Source: Paraburkholderia dioscoreae
Lineage (GTDB): Bacteria > Pseudomonadota > Gammaproteobacteria > Burkholderiales > Burkholderiaceae
Direction: 5' to 3'
Assembly: GCF_902459535.1 (NCBI RefSeq)
Contig: NZ_LR699553.1
Span: 4,216,001-4,280,000, forward strand
Length of the DNA: 64,000 bases
In this document: piece by piece, positions 52,929 through 62,666 of the stretch
How positions within the stretch are numbered: the first letter of the stretch is position 1
Layout: every line of letters starts with the position of its first letter
Notes under the pieces: generated by a model
Database searches by the model: none
Told to the model about the DNA's origin: nothing
Seen by the model: the letters and a program-made list of their open reading frames with translations, nothing else
Made by a program: the position numbers and the translations under genes

Positions 52929-53264
52929 TCACACCGACATCTGCATGATGTCGTTATAGGCGGACACCAGCTTGTTGCGCACCTGCAGGCCGAACTGGAA
53001 ACCCACGTTGGCCTTCTGCATATCGACCATCACGTCGTTCAGCGACACGTTCGACGCGCCGAGCTCGAACGCTTTCGATTCGCCGATCGCCTTGGTCTGA
53101 TCGCCGCTGATCTTGTCGAGCGATGCTTTCAGCGCGGAGGCAAAGCCGGTGGGCGTTGCCGCGCTGGACGTATCGGCCACGGCCGTGCTGCCGCCGGCCG
53201 CTTGCGCCGCCATCGACTGCATCTGTTGCAGCGCCGACGAGAGCGCGTTCACGGGGAAAGTCAT
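52929..53264 (-). CDS. fliE: Flagellar hook-basal body protein FliE
   Basis: The 111-aa product starts MTFPVNALSSALQQMQSMAA and ends VGFQFGLQVRNKLVSAYNDI. FliE is a small rod-adaptor protein linking the MS ring and rod. It is divergent from fliF with a 236-bp spacer, in which I could not define a clear promoter. Confidence 0.92.
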   Translation of the reverse strand: MTFPVNALSSALQQMQSMAAQAAGGSTAVADTSSAATPTGFASALKASLDKISGDQTKAIGESKAFELGASNVSLNDVMVDMQKANVGFQFGLQVRNKLVSAYNDIMQMSV

Positions 53265-53500
53265 GTTTTCTCCAGGGAATGACGACCGGCATGCCGGAAC
53301 CGTACCGATCTGGATGAAAGCATAGCAGCGGGCTATACGGGAAAGCCCCGAAACTAGGGGGGAAACCCGGCTCTATTCAAGCAATCGGGTTGGGCCGCGC
53401 TGCGGATAATTTCGAGGGTGAAAGTCTCTGTCCGTGCGCCCGCCGACCCTCGGCGCGGTGAGCGGCAGAACGCAAAAGGCATCCCGGAGAAACCCGACGC

Positions 53501-55303
53501 ATGGATTCGTCAGCCAACTCTTTGATCAACCCCGACGCCCGCATGGGCCTCGCCGGCGCGCAGCCTGGCGCCGGTGCGGCCGGCGCCGGCCAGGCCGGCG
53601 GCGCGGACCTGGGTGGCCTTTCGGGCAGCCTCGGCGGCAACTTCGGTCAGCGCCTGTCAGGCCTCGCGCAAATGCGCGGCAACCCGCGCGCCCCGTTGAT
53701 TTTTGCAGTCGCGCTGCTGGTCGCCGTGGTGGTGGGCCTGTTCCTGTGGTCGCGGGCGCCGGACTACAAGGTGCTTTACAGCAATCTGTCGGACCGCGAC
53801 GGCGGCGCGATCATCACCGCGCTCCAGGCGGCCAACATTCCCTATAAATTCTCCGACGCGGGCGGCGCGATCCTCGTGCCGGCCGAGCAGGTGCATGAAA
53901 TGCGTCTGCGCCTCGCGTCGCAGGGTCTGCCCAAGAGCGGTTCGGTCGGCTTCGAACTGATGGACAACCAGAAGTTCGGCATCAGCCAGTTCGCCGAGCA
54001 GATCAACTATCAGCGTGCACTGGAAGGCGAACTGGAGCGCACGGTGGAATCGATTTCGTCGGTGAAGTCGGCCCGCGTGCATCTGGCGATTCCGAAGCCC
54101 TCCGTGTTCGTGCGCGACAAGGAAGCGCCGTCCGCCTCCGTGCTGGTCAACCTCTACCCTGGCCGAGCGCTCGACGAGGGCCAGGTGCTGGCGATTACCC
54201 ATATGGTGTCCTCGGCAGTGCCGGATATGCCGGTGAAGGGCGTCACCATTCTCGACCAGGACGGCAATCTACTCACGCAGCCGTCCACCGGCAACGGCCT
54301 CGACGCCTCGCAACTGAAATACCGCCAGCAGATCGAGCGCAGCACCCAGCAGCGCATCGACGCGATCCTCGCGCCCCTGTTCGGCTCGGGCAACGCGCAT
54401 TCTCAGGTGAGCGCCGACATCGACTTCTCGCACAGCGAGCAGACCTCGGAAAACTACGGCCCGAACGGCAACCCGCAACAGGCGGCGATCCGCAGCCAGC
54501 AGTCGAGCAGCGCCACCGAAATGTCGCAAGGCGCCGCCTCGGGCGTGCCGGGCGCGCTGTCGAACCAGCCGCCGCAGCCAGCCTCCGCGCCGATCAACGC
54601 GCCGACCGGCGCGAGCGGCGTGACGACCACGCCGGTCAGCGACCGCAAGGATTCGACCACCAACTACGAACTCGACAAGACCGTGCGGCACCTCGAACGG
54701 CCGATGGGCGGCATCAAGCGTCTGTCGGTGGCGGTGGTGGTGAATTACCTGCGGGTGGTCGACGCCAAGGGCCACGCCACGATGCAGCCGGTCACCGCCG
54801 ACAAGCTCGCGCAGGTCAATCAGCTGGTCAAGGATGCGATGGGCTTCGACCAGGCGCGCGGCGACTCGGTCAACGTGGTCAATAGCGCGTTCAGCACCGA
54901 CCTCGACCCGAACGCCGACCTGCCGTAGTGGCGCACGCCGGACATGATCGCGCTCGCCAAGCAGATCGCTACTTACCTCGGCATCGGCGCGGTCGCCCTG
55001 TTCCTCTATTTCGTGATGGTGAAGCCGGCGTTGCGCCGCGCCTTCCCGCCGCCGGAGCCGCCCGTCGCCGGGGCGCTGCCGTCGCCGGACGAGCCGATCC
55101 TGCTGGATGGCATTCCCGCCGCCGAGCGCGTGGGTGCGGGCGGAAGTTCGGTCGCTGAACTGGAATCCGACAGCGAACTGCTCGCGCTCGAAAACTCCAA
55201 GCACAAATATGAGCGGAACCTGGAATTCGCGCGCAACATCGCGCGCCAGGATCCGAAGATCGTCGCAACCGTCGTGAAAAATTGGGTGTCCGATGAGCGC
55301 TGA
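53501..55303 (+). pseudogene. fliF: fliF (MS-ring protein) interrupted by an in-frame amber codon
   Basis: Codons from 53501 encode a normal FliF N-terminal part, with TM1 at residues 64-83 (APLIFAVALLVAVVVGLFLW). TAG at 54926-54928 follows DLDPNADLP. In the same frame the sequence continues WRTPDMIALAKQIATYLGIG, TM2, and the FliG-binding tail ending VVKNWVSDER before the stop at 55303. Related FliF proteins have PWW here, so TGG to TAG is a single-base change. The 475-aa product lacks TM2 and the tail. An ATG at 54944 could start the 119-aa remainder, with no good ribosome site. Readthrough could restore a 600-aa protein. Confidence 0.9.
54926..54928 (+). other. Internal amber stop codon in fliF
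   Basis: The frame reads CCG TAG TGG CGC ACG. Family members read Pro-Trp-Trp-Arg at this point. It could be a true mutation, a sequencing error, or a suppressed stop. Confidence 0.9.
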
Positions 55304-56288
55304 AGGCGTAATGAAGAGCGCGCTCCTGCTGATGTCGATCGGCGAGGAAGAAGCCGCGCAGGTGTTCAAGTTCCTCGGGCCGCGCGAAGTCCAGAAGATC
55401 GGCGTCGCGATGGCCGCATTGAAGAGCGTGACCCGCGAGCAGGTCGACGAAGTCCTGCAGGAATTCGTGCGCGAGGCCGAGCAGCACACCGGCATGTCGC
55501 TCGATTCGAACGAGTACATCCGTTCGGTGCTGACCAAGGCGCTCGGCGACGACAAGGCCGGCGCGATCATCGACCGGATTCTGCAGGGCAGCGATACCAG
55601 CGGTATCGAGGGCCTGAAGTGGATGGATTCCGCGGCGGTCGCCGAACTCATCAAGAACGAGCATCCGCAGATCATTGCCACCATCCTCGTTCACCTGGAC
55701 CGCGATCAGGCTTCGGAAATCGTCGCCTGCTTCACGGAGCGGCTGCGCAACGACGTGCTGCTGCGCATCGCCACGCTCGACGGCATCCAGCCGGCCGCGC
55801 TGCGCGAACTCGACGACGTGCTGACGGGTCTGCTGTCCGGCAGCGACAACCTCAAGCGCAGCCCGATGGGCGGTATCCGCACGGCGGCTGAAATTCTCAA
55901 CTTCATGTCCAGCAATCATGAGGAAGGCGTTATCGAGAACGTTCGCCAGTACGACGCGGAACTTGCGCAGAAGATCATTGATCAGATGTTTGTGTTCGAG
56001 AACCTGCTCGATCTGGAGGACCGCGCGATCCAGCTGTTGCTGAAGGAAGTCGAGTCCGAGGCGCTGATCATCTCGCTGAAGGGCGCGCCGCCCGCGCTGC
56101 GCCAGAAGTTCCTGTCGAACATGTCGCAGCGTGCTGCCGAACTGCTCGCCGAAGATCTGGACGCGCGCGGTCCGGTGCGCGTCTCCGAAGTCGAGACGCA
56201 GCAGCGCCGCATCCTGCAGATCGTGCGCAACCTGGCCGAAGGCGGCCAGATCGTTCTAGGCGGCAAGGCCGAAGATGCCTATGTCTGA
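55293..56288 (+). CDS. fliG: Flagellar motor switch protein FliG
   Basis: The 331-aa product starts MSAEGVMKSALLLMSIGEEE. It includes the FliM-binding EHPQ motif in LIKNEHPQIIATILVHLDRD. The C-terminus carries the charged torque helix (LLAEDLDARGPVRVSEVE). It sits on the FliF C-tail and interacts with MotA. Its start overlaps the end of fliF by 11 nt. Confidence 0.95.
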   Translation: MSAEGVMKSALLLMSIGEEEAAQVFKFLGPREVQKIGVAMAALKSVTREQVDEVLQEFVREAEQHTGMSLDSNEYIRSVLTKALGDDKAGAIIDRILQGSDTSGIEGLKWMDSAAVAELIKNEHPQIIATILVHLDRDQASEIVACFTERLRNDVLLRIATLDGIQPAALRELDDVLTGLLSGSDNLKRSPMGGIRTAAEILNFMSSNHEEGVIENVRQYDAELAQKIIDQMFVFENLLDLEDRAIQLLLKEVESEALIISLKGAPPALRQKFLSNMSQRAAELLAEDLDARGPVRVSEVETQQRRILQIVRNLAEGGQIVLGGKAEDAYV

Positions 56289-56958
56289 TTCGAACTCCAC
56301 GGCGAAGGAAAGCCTCTCGGCCTACCAGTGCTGGGAGATGGCCTCGTTCGATCCGGCGCCGCCGGCACCGCCCGAACCCGAAGTCGACGACGGCGCATTC
56401 GAAGCCGAACTCGAACGTCTGCGCGAGGCTGCGCATGCACAGGGCATCGCCTCCGGCCACGTGGCCGGTCAGGCGCTCGGCTACCAGGCCGGCTACGAGC
56501 AAGGTCACGCGCAGGGTTTCGAGCAAGGCCAGAGCGAAGCGCGCGAAGAAGCGGGGCGGCTCGCCGCCTTGGCCGAAACCTTCAAGGCGGCGCTCGACGG
56601 CGCCCAGGGCGCGATCTCCGAAACGCTGGTCGCACTGGCGCTCGACATCGCGCAACAGGTGGTGCGTCAGCACGTGCAGCACGACCCGACAGCGCTGATC
56701 GCGGCCGCGCGCGAGGTGCTGGCGAGCGAACCTACGCTGGTCGGCGCGCCAGCCCTGATCGTGAGTCCCGCCGATCTGCCGGTCGTCGAAGCCTATCTGA
56801 TGGAAGAACTGCAAACGCGCGGCTGGACCGTGCGTACCGATCCGGCGGTGGAGCGCGGCGGTTGCCGCGCGCAGGCCGGCACCGGCGAAGTGGACGCCGG
56901 CATCGACACGCGCTGGGAGCGCGTGGCTGCCGCACTCGGCAAGGTAAGCACATGGTGA
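56281..56958 (+). CDS. fliH: Flagellar assembly protein FliH
   Basis: The 225-aa product starts MSDSNSTAKESLSAYQCWEM and has the GxxxG-like helical stretch ALGYQAGYEQGHAQGFEQGQ typical of FliH. It then has a C-terminal domain with LVALALDIAQQVVRQHVQHD. FliH binds FliI and holds it as an inactive complex. It overlaps fliG and fliI at either end. MPM at 56275 is an alternative start. Confidence 0.92.
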   Translation: MSDSNSTAKESLSAYQCWEMASFDPAPPAPPEPEVDDGAFEAELERLREAAHAQGIASGHVAGQALGYQAGYEQGHAQGFEQGQSEAREEAGRLAALAETFKAALDGAQGAISETLVALALDIAQQVVRQHVQHDPTALIAAAREVLASEPTLVGAPALIVSPADLPVVEAYLMEELQTRGWTVRTDPAVERGGCRAQAGTGEVDAGIDTRWERVAAALGKVSTW

Positions 56959-58610
56959 AGCCGACGCTCGAAGAAATTCGCGCCAGCGATCTGACGCCGC
57001 TCGAACGCGAGCTGGCGCTGGCGTCGTTCGGCGCCGAAGCGCTGGCCGACGCTCCGGATGCGGTAATGCCCGCTGCAGCGGCCGTCGCGACCATCGACGC
57101 CGCGCTGCGCGATCCGGCACATGCCCATCCGGCGACGGGCGCCGCCGCGATCCGCGACGCCGCCGCTTCGAGCCCGGCTTCCGCCGCCCCCGCCCACGCC
57201 ATCCGTGCTCCTTACGACCCTGCGCTCGACAGCAACCCGTACATGCAAGCCTGGCGCGGCCGGCTCGACGCATTGCGTGCCCGCAACGCGATCGCCAAGC
57301 CGATGCGCGCCTGCGGGCGTCTCACACGCGCCGCCGGTCTGGTGCTCGAAGCGGTCGGCTTGCGCCTCTCGGTGGGCGCCGAAGTGATGATCGAACTGCC
57401 GCAAGGCAGTTCGCTGCCGATGGCCGAGGCCGAAGTAGTCGGCTTCTCCGGCGACAAACTGTTTCTGATGCCGACCACCGAAGTGATCGGCCTCCTGCCC
57501 GGCGCACGCGTGTTTCCGCTCGAAAGCGCGCCGATCGCCGATCCGATGGCGGGTGCCAAGCGCCTGCCGGTCGGCTGGGAATTGCTTGGCCGCGTGCTGG
57601 ATGCATCCGGCCGTCCGCTCGACGGACTCGGTCCTCTCGGCGCGCATGCCGACGCGCCGCTGTCCGCACCGGTCATCAATCCGCTGAACCGCGAACCGAT
57701 TCACAAGGTGCTCGACGTCGGCGTGCGCGCGATCAACGCGTTGTTGACCGTCGGCCGCGGCCAGCGCATGGGCCTGTTCGCCGGTTCGGGCGTGGGTAAA
57801 TCGGTGCTGCTCGGCACGATGGCGCGCTACACCAGCGCCGAAGTGATCGTGATCGGTCTGATCGGCGAACGCGGTCGCGAAGTGAAGGAGTTCATCGAGC
57901 AGATTCTCGGCGAGGAAGGTCTGGCGCGCTCCGTGGTGATCGCAGCGCCCGCCGACGTCTCGCCGCTTCTGCGGATGCAGGCCGCGTCCTATTCGACGTC
58001 GCTTGCCGAATATTTCCGCGACCAGGGCAAGCATGTGCTGCTGCTGATGGATTCGCTGACCCGTTACGCGATGGCGCAGCGCGAGATCGCGCTGGCCGTG
58101 GGCGAGCCGCCTGCCACCAAGGGCTATCCGCCTTCGGTGTTCGCCAAGCTGCCGGCGCTCGTCGAGCGGACCGGCAACGGCCCGGCAGGCGGCGGTTCGA
58201 TCACCGCGTTCTACACCGTGCTGACCGAGGGCGACGACCAGCAGGATCCGATCGCCGACTCCGCTCGGGCGATTCTGGACGGCCACATCGTGCTGTCGCG
58301 CTCGCTGGCCGAGGCCGGCCACTATCCGGCCATCGACATTGAAGCGTCGATTAGCCGGGCAATGACCGCGCTGATCGACGATAACCATCTCGAGAAGACG
58401 CGTATGTTCAAGCAGATGCTGTCGCGCTATCAGCGTAACCGCGATCTGATCAACGTCGGTGCGTATTCGAGCGGGCGCGACGCGCTGCTCGACCGTGCCA
58501 TCGCGCTGTATCCGCGGATGGAAGCATTTTTGCAGCAAGGCTTTCGCGAGTGCGCGAACTTTGAACCGAGTCTCGAAATGCTGGACGCGCTGTTTGCCCA
58601 AGGAGGCTGA
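56952..58610 (+). CDS. fliI: Flagellar export ATPase FliI
   Basis: The 552-aa product has Walker A AGSGVGKS (277-284) and Walker B in HVLLLMDSLTRYAMAQREIA. It is about 95 residues longer than E. coli FliI (457), by an Ala/Pro-rich N-terminal extension of roughly 100 residues. It powers type III export with FliH and FliJ. The ATG at 56952 overlaps the fliH stop. Confidence 0.95.
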   Translation: MVKPTLEEIRASDLTPLERELALASFGAEALADAPDAVMPAAAAVATIDAALRDPAHAHPATGAAAIRDAAASSPASAAPAHAIRAPYDPALDSNPYMQAWRGRLDALRARNAIAKPMRACGRLTRAAGLVLEAVGLRLSVGAEVMIELPQGSSLPMAEAEVVGFSGDKLFLMPTTEVIGLLPGARVFPLESAPIADPMAGAKRLPVGWELLGRVLDASGRPLDGLGPLGAHADAPLSAPVINPLNREPIHKVLDVGVRAINALLTVGRGQRMGLFAGSGVGKSVLLGTMARYTSAEVIVIGLIGERGREVKEFIEQILGEEGLARSVVIAAPADVSPLLRMQAASYSTSLAEYFRDQGKHVLLLMDSLTRYAMAQREIALAVGEPPATKGYPPSVFAKLPALVERTGNGPAGGGSITAFYTVLTEGDDQQDPIADSARAILDGHIVLSRSLAEAGHYPAIDIEASISRAMTALIDDNHLEKTRMFKQMLSRYQRNRDLINVGAYSSGRDALLDRAIALYPRMEAFLQQGFRECANFEPSLEMLDALFAQGG

Positions 58611-58612
58611 CG

Positions 58613-59062
58613 ATGGCGAAACACTTCCCGATCAAGACGCTCATCGGCCTGGCTCAGGACGATGTGGACGCCGCGGCGCAACGTCTGGGCCGCGCGCAGC
58701 GCGAGCGCAACGACGTGCAATCGCAACTCGACGCCCTCGTGCAGTATCGCGACGAATATCACGCGCGCTTCACGGCATCCGCCCAGACGGGCATGCCCGC
58801 TGGCAACATGCGCAACTTCCAGGCATTCATCGACACGCTCGACGCCGCCATCGAACAGCAGCGCAACCTGCTGGCGACGGCCACCGCGCGTGTCGAGGCC
58901 GCGAAACCGGACTGGCAGCGTCAGAAGCAGAAGCTCGGCTCCTATGAAGTGCTGCAGGCGCGCGGCGAAGCCGCCGAAGCCGTGACCACGGCGCGGCGCG
59001 ATCAGCGCGACGCCGACGAACACGCGGCCCGGATTCTGAGAATGCGCACCGAAGGCGCATGA
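58613..59062 (+). CDS. fliJ: Flagellar export protein FliJ
   Basis: The 149-aa helical product starts MAKHFPIKTLIGLAQDDVDA and is predicted as an antiparallel coiled coil with many Gln, Arg and Ala. FliJ fits in the FliI ring and helps chaperone cycling. It starts 2 bp after the fliI stop. Confidence 0.9.
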   Translation: MAKHFPIKTLIGLAQDDVDAAAQRLGRAQRERNDVQSQLDALVQYRDEYHARFTASAQTGMPAGNMRNFQAFIDTLDAAIEQQRNLLATATARVEAAKPDWQRQKQKLGSYEVLQARGEAAEAVTTARRDQRDADEHAARILRMRTEGA

Positions 59063-59141
59063 ATTGCACGAGGCGCATGACGCGCATGAGCGCCGCCCCG
59101 ATTGACTGAACACCCCGTTTGACGGATTGACAGGATTCCCT

Positions 59142-60602
59142 ATGTCGCTTCTCTCACAGATCGGCTCGTTGCTCGGCTCCGCTGGCAGCACGTCCACTAG
59201 CGCCGCTATGGCTGCGGCGGCGAACGCCAAACCGTTCTCGCAAACGCTGCAGCAAAGCATCGACCAGCAGAACAGCGCGGCTGCGCAGAGCGCGAGCCAG
59301 CAGCAGCCGTCGCCGTCTTCGTCGAGCGTGCACGACGCACCGCCGCCGCCCGATCCCGCCACGAAAAGCGCGGACGACGCGAACAGCAGCAAGGACACCA
59401 GCAAGCCGGCGAGTTCGGCGGCGTCCACGCCTGCGCAGGGCAACACACAGGCTTCGACCGACAAGACCAGCACCACGCCGCCGAAGACCGGCAACTCGGC
59501 AAACCAGACCGATGCCGGCACCGCGGCAGCGGCCGCTGCTGCCCAGGCACAGGCACAAGCTCAGGCCGACGCGAACGACGCCACCACGCCGGCCACCGAC
59601 CCTGCCACGGCCTTGACCGACGCCGCGACCGCGTTGCCCGGCACGAGCACGGACGCCGCGACCGGCGGCGTCTCGGGCAAAAAGACCGCTGCCACCGATC
59701 CGAAGTCATTGCAGGACGCATTGCAGGCAGCGTTGGCCGCGCTGGCGAACAGCCAGGGCGCCGTCCCGGCACAAGCGATGGCGAGCGGCGCGGCAGCCAG
59801 CGCCGCGACTTCGGCAAACGGCCTGACCGGCACCCATGCGGAGCTGAACGGAACCTCGGACGGCAAGACGCTTGCGGGCGGACTATTCGGCGACGGCAAG
59901 GGATCGACCGCATCGAGGAGCACTCTGACGGCTGCCGCGACGACCTTAGCCGACCCATCCGCCGCGGCAAAAGCGGCGGCGGATGCAATGACGGCAACGG
60001 CTGCCGGCGGCGTGTCGGCAGACGATCTGGCGTCCTTCAAGAGCGCTACCGACGCGGCGACGGCGGCACTGGCTGCCGCACAAGCCGCGGCCGGCGCCGC
60101 GAGCACGACGGCCGCCATGCAGACCACTGGCAATGCCGGCGCGGCGGAGGCGGCGAACGCCTTGTCACCGCAGGTCGGCACGACCGACTGGGAGGACGCA
60201 TTGAGCCAGAAGGTGGTGTTCCTCTCGAACGCGCATTCGCAGAGTGCCGAGTTGACCTTGAACCCGAAGGATCTGGGACCGTTACAGGTTGTGTTGCAGG
60301 TTGCCGATAACCATGCACATGCGCTGTTTGTTTCGCAGCATCAATCCGTGCGCGAAGCCGTCGAAGCGGCGTTACCGAAGTTGCGCGAAGCAATGGAATC
60401 GAACGGCATTGGACTGGGGAGCGCGAGCGTCAGCGACGGCTTTGCGCGCCAGGGCAGCCAACAGCAGAACGCCGACTCCGGCCGATCTGGGGGTCGTTCG
60501 AGCGGCGCGAGCGGATCGTTTGGCGGCGGCACAGACCCGATCGACACGACGGTGAGCGTCCCGACACGACGCACGATAGGCCTGGTCGACACATTCGCGT
60601 GA
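59142..60602 (+). CDS. fliK: Flagellar hook-length control protein FliK (main copy)
   Basis: The 486-aa product starts MSLLSQIGSLLGSAGSTSTS. Its first 350 residues are low complexity, rich in Ala, Thr, Ser and Gln, as in measuring FliK proteins. The C-terminal export-switch domain has SAELTLNPKDLGPLQVVLQV and SVREAVEAALPKLREAMES. It measures hook length and switches FlhB. It lies 79 bp after fliJ. Confidence 0.9.
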   Translation: MSLLSQIGSLLGSAGSTSTSAAMAAAANAKPFSQTLQQSIDQQNSAAAQSASQQQPSPSSSSVHDAPPPPDPATKSADDANSSKDTSKPASSAASTPAQGNTQASTDKTSTTPPKTGNSANQTDAGTAAAAAAAQAQAQAQADANDATTPATDPATALTDAATALPGTSTDAATGGVSGKKTAATDPKSLQDALQAALAALANSQGAVPAQAMASGAAASAATSANGLTGTHAELNGTSDGKTLAGGLFGDGKGSTASRSTLTAAATTLADPSAAAKAAADAMTATAAGGVSADDLASFKSATDAATAALAAAQAAAGAASTTAAMQTTGNAGAAEAANALSPQVGTTDWEDALSQKVVFLSNAHSQSAELTLNPKDLGPLQVVLQVADNHAHALFVSQHQSVREAVEAALPKLREAMESNGIGLGSASVSDGFARQGSQQQNADSGRSGGRSSGASGSFGGGTDPIDTTVSVPTRRTIGLVDTFA

Positions 60603-61095
60603 CGGGAAGTAACGCGCACCAACATTCCCTGGACCCCGAAGGCATGACCGGCACACGATTCCGGTGATTTGTGAATGGCGGCCTCCAACGGGCGCCAATT
60701 TGCATCTGGCGGTGGAGAAAGTACCGCGACGGCGCGCGGAGCGCCGCCGGATGTATGACGGCCTTGTCACCGTGGCCGAATGTGCGAGAACCCGGATTCC
60801 AGATGGTCCACTACCGGGTCTGTGCGAGGGCTCCGCTTAAGTGCTGGCGGTGTGAAGCGGCTTTCTTTGCCTACTTTCTTTGCCGCGGCAAAGAAAGTAG
60901 GTGCCGCCCCGCACAGGGGCAACGCAAATAGACCACCGCGACCTCAAGGAAAGGCCAAAGGCCAAACCCAAAACCGCACCCCCGCACCAAAAACAAGAGA
61001 TAGCCCGCAATAACCCTTCTTTTCGACCCATCGCGCCGCAGGCAAATAAACAACAATCACCCTCACCAGCACTAAAGGCAAGCAAAGCAAACCTC
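60603..61095. other. Intergenic region with long palindrome between fliK and fliL
   Basis: No gene is supported over these 493 bp. A 32-bp perfect palindrome lies at 60870-60901 and a weak GC-rich dyad ACCCGG / CCGGGT at 60790-60819. Frames on both strands cover the region but share the composition of a repeat element and are not credible proteins. It may hold the fliL promoter. Confidence 0.5.
60861..60930. repeat. Burkholderiaceae palindromic repeat element
   Basis: The core at 60870-60901 is a perfect 32-bp palindrome, each arm containing CTACTTTCTTTGCCG or its complement. It is flanked by a further CTTTCTTTGC on the left and a GCCCCGCACAGGGGC hairpin on the right. I recall near-identical sequences repeated across Paraburkholderia genomes, where they give rise to spurious short hypothetical proteins. 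It may be a mobile or regulatory element, or a transcript end. Confidence 0.65.
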
Positions 61096-61602
61096 ATGGC
61101 AACCACGACCGCAAACCAGCAAGCCGCGCCCGCTTCCCCGGGCCCCTTGAAGCGCATCATCCTGATCGTGCTCATCGCGATCATTGCCGCGGGCGCAGCC
61201 GGCGCGGGGGTGTGGTTCTTCATGTCCAAGCGCGCCCCCGCAGCCGGGTCGGCGGAAACCGCCAGCGCGCCGGCGCCGCTCGCCGCGCCGCTGTTCTTCC
61301 CGCTCGAATCGATGACCGTCAACCTGCAATCGGACGACGGCCAGCCGCACTTCCTGCGCATCGGCCTGACGCTCAAACTCACCGACGCGAAGACCCAGCA
61401 GGAACTCACCGAACACATGCCCGAAGTGCGCAGCCGCATCCTGCTCGCATTGTCGAACAAGCACCCTGAAGAACTCGCGCCGCTCGAAGGCAAGCGCGCG
61501 CTCGCCACGGAACTTCAGACGCTGATCGAACAGCCGACCGACAAGGGTGCCGCGCCGATCCATGTCCAGGACGTGCTGTTCACCGAATTCGTCGTGCAGT
61601 GA
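61096..61602 (+). CDS. fliL: Flagellar basal body protein FliL
   Basis: The 168-aa product starts MATTTANQQAAPASPGPLKR and has one TM helix (IILIVLIAIIAAGAAGAGVW). The periplasmic part has FPLESMTVNLQSDDGQPHFL. FliL stabilises the stator around the rod. The longer reading from 60901 crosses the repeat and is rejected. Confidence 0.92.
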   Translation: MATTTANQQAAPASPGPLKRIILIVLIAIIAAGAAGAGVWFFMSKRAPAAGSAETASAPAPLAAPLFFPLESMTVNLQSDDGQPHFLRIGLTLKLTDAKTQQELTEHMPEVRSRILLALSNKHPEELAPLEGKRALATELQTLIEQPTDKGAAPIHVQDVLFTEFVVQ

Positions 61603-61667
61603 CGCCGGTCGTGACGTTAATCAGCGCTGCCATCATCAACCGCCACGGGATGCACGAGGAATAAGGA

Positions 61668-62666
61668 ATGGGCCACGAAGAGTTCATGTCCCAGGAGGAG
61701 GTCGATGCCCTCCTCAAGGGCGTAACCGGCGAAACCGACTCGGAAGCCGAGCAAAGCGACCGTGCGGGCGTACGGCCCTACAACATCGCGACGCAGGAAC
61801 GCATTGTCCGCGGCCGGATGCCCGGCCTCGAAATTATCAACGACCGTTTCGCGCGTCTGTTGCGCGTCGGTATCTTCAACTTCATGCGGCGCTCGGCGGA
61901 AATCTCCGTCGGTCCGGTGAAGGTGCAGAAGTACAGCGAATTCACCCGCAACCTGCCGATCCCGACCAATCTGAACCTGGTCCACGTGAAGCCGTTACGC
62001 GGCACGTCGCTGTTCGTGTTCGATCCGAACCTGGTGTTCTTCGTGGTCGACAACCTGTTCGGCGGCGACGGGCGTTTCCATACTCGCGTCGAAGGGCGCG
62101 ACTTCACGCAGACCGAGCAGCGCATCATCAACAAGCTGCTCAACCTGGTGTTCGACAACTACACGGCGTCGTGGAAAAGCGTACGTCCGTTGCAGTTCGA
62201 ATACGTGCGCTCTGAAATGCACACGCAGTTCGCCAACGTGGCGACGCCGAACGAAATCGTCATCGTCACGCAGTTCTCGATCGAGTTCGGCACGACCGGC
62301 GGCACGCTGCACATCTGCATGCCGTACTCGATGATCGAGCCGATCCGCGACATTCTCTCGTCGCCGATCCAGGGCGAGGCGCTCGAAGTCGACCGCCGCT
62401 GGGTCCGCGTGCTGTCGCAGCAGGTGCAGGCAGCGGAAGTGGAGCTGACCGCCGACCTCGCGAAGGTGCCGGTCACGTTCGAACAGATCCTGAACATGCG
62501 CAAAGGCGATGTTTTGCCGATCAACATTCCCGAACACATCACGGCGAAAGTCGATGGCGTGCCGGTAATGGAGTGCGGCTACGGAATTTTCAATGGTCAG
62601 TACGCGTTGCGGGTCCAGAAGATGATCAGCGCAGCCGACACGATGAAGGAAGGTGGATATGAGTGA
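61668..62666 (+). CDS. fliM: Flagellar motor switch protein FliM
   Basis: The 332-aa product contains the CheY-binding N-terminal motif MSQEEVDALLKG and the middle domain with LRVGIFNFMRRSAEISVGPV. The C-terminal SpoA-like domain is present. FliM forms the C-ring with FliG and FliN. It starts 65 bp after fliL, and its end overlaps fliN. Confidence 0.95.
   Translation: MGHEEFMSQEEVDALLKGVTGETDSEAEQSDRAGVRPYNIATQERIVRGRMPGLEIINDRFARLLRVGIFNFMRRSAEISVGPVKVQKYSEFTRNLPIPTNLNLVHVKPLRGTSLFVFDPNLVFFVVDNLFGGDGRFHTRVEGRDFTQTEQRIINKLLNLVFDNYTASWKSVRPLQFEYVRSEMHTQFANVATPNEIVIVTQFSIEFGTTGGTLHICMPYSMIEPIRDILSSPIQGEALEVDRRWVRVLSQQVQAAEVELTADLAKVPVTFEQILNMRKGDVLPINIPEHITAKVDGVPVMECGYGIFNGQYALRVQKMISAADTMKEGGYE

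Noticed and set aside
54929..55303. The fliF remainder as an independent designed gene
   Set aside because: It starts in the middle of a conserved FliF segment and has no clear ribosome site, so a nonsense mutation is simpler. A true split cannot be excluded.
60901..61095. N-terminal extension of fliL by 65 codons
   Set aside because: It begins inside the palindromic repeat and has no signal or family similarity; the conserved FliL start is at 61096.
60837..61508. A 223-codon open frame on the minus strand through the palindromic repeat
   Set aside because: Its C-terminal part is the translated repeat (THYFLCRGKESR-like text), a known kind of false hypothetical protein, and the rest is antisense to fliL.
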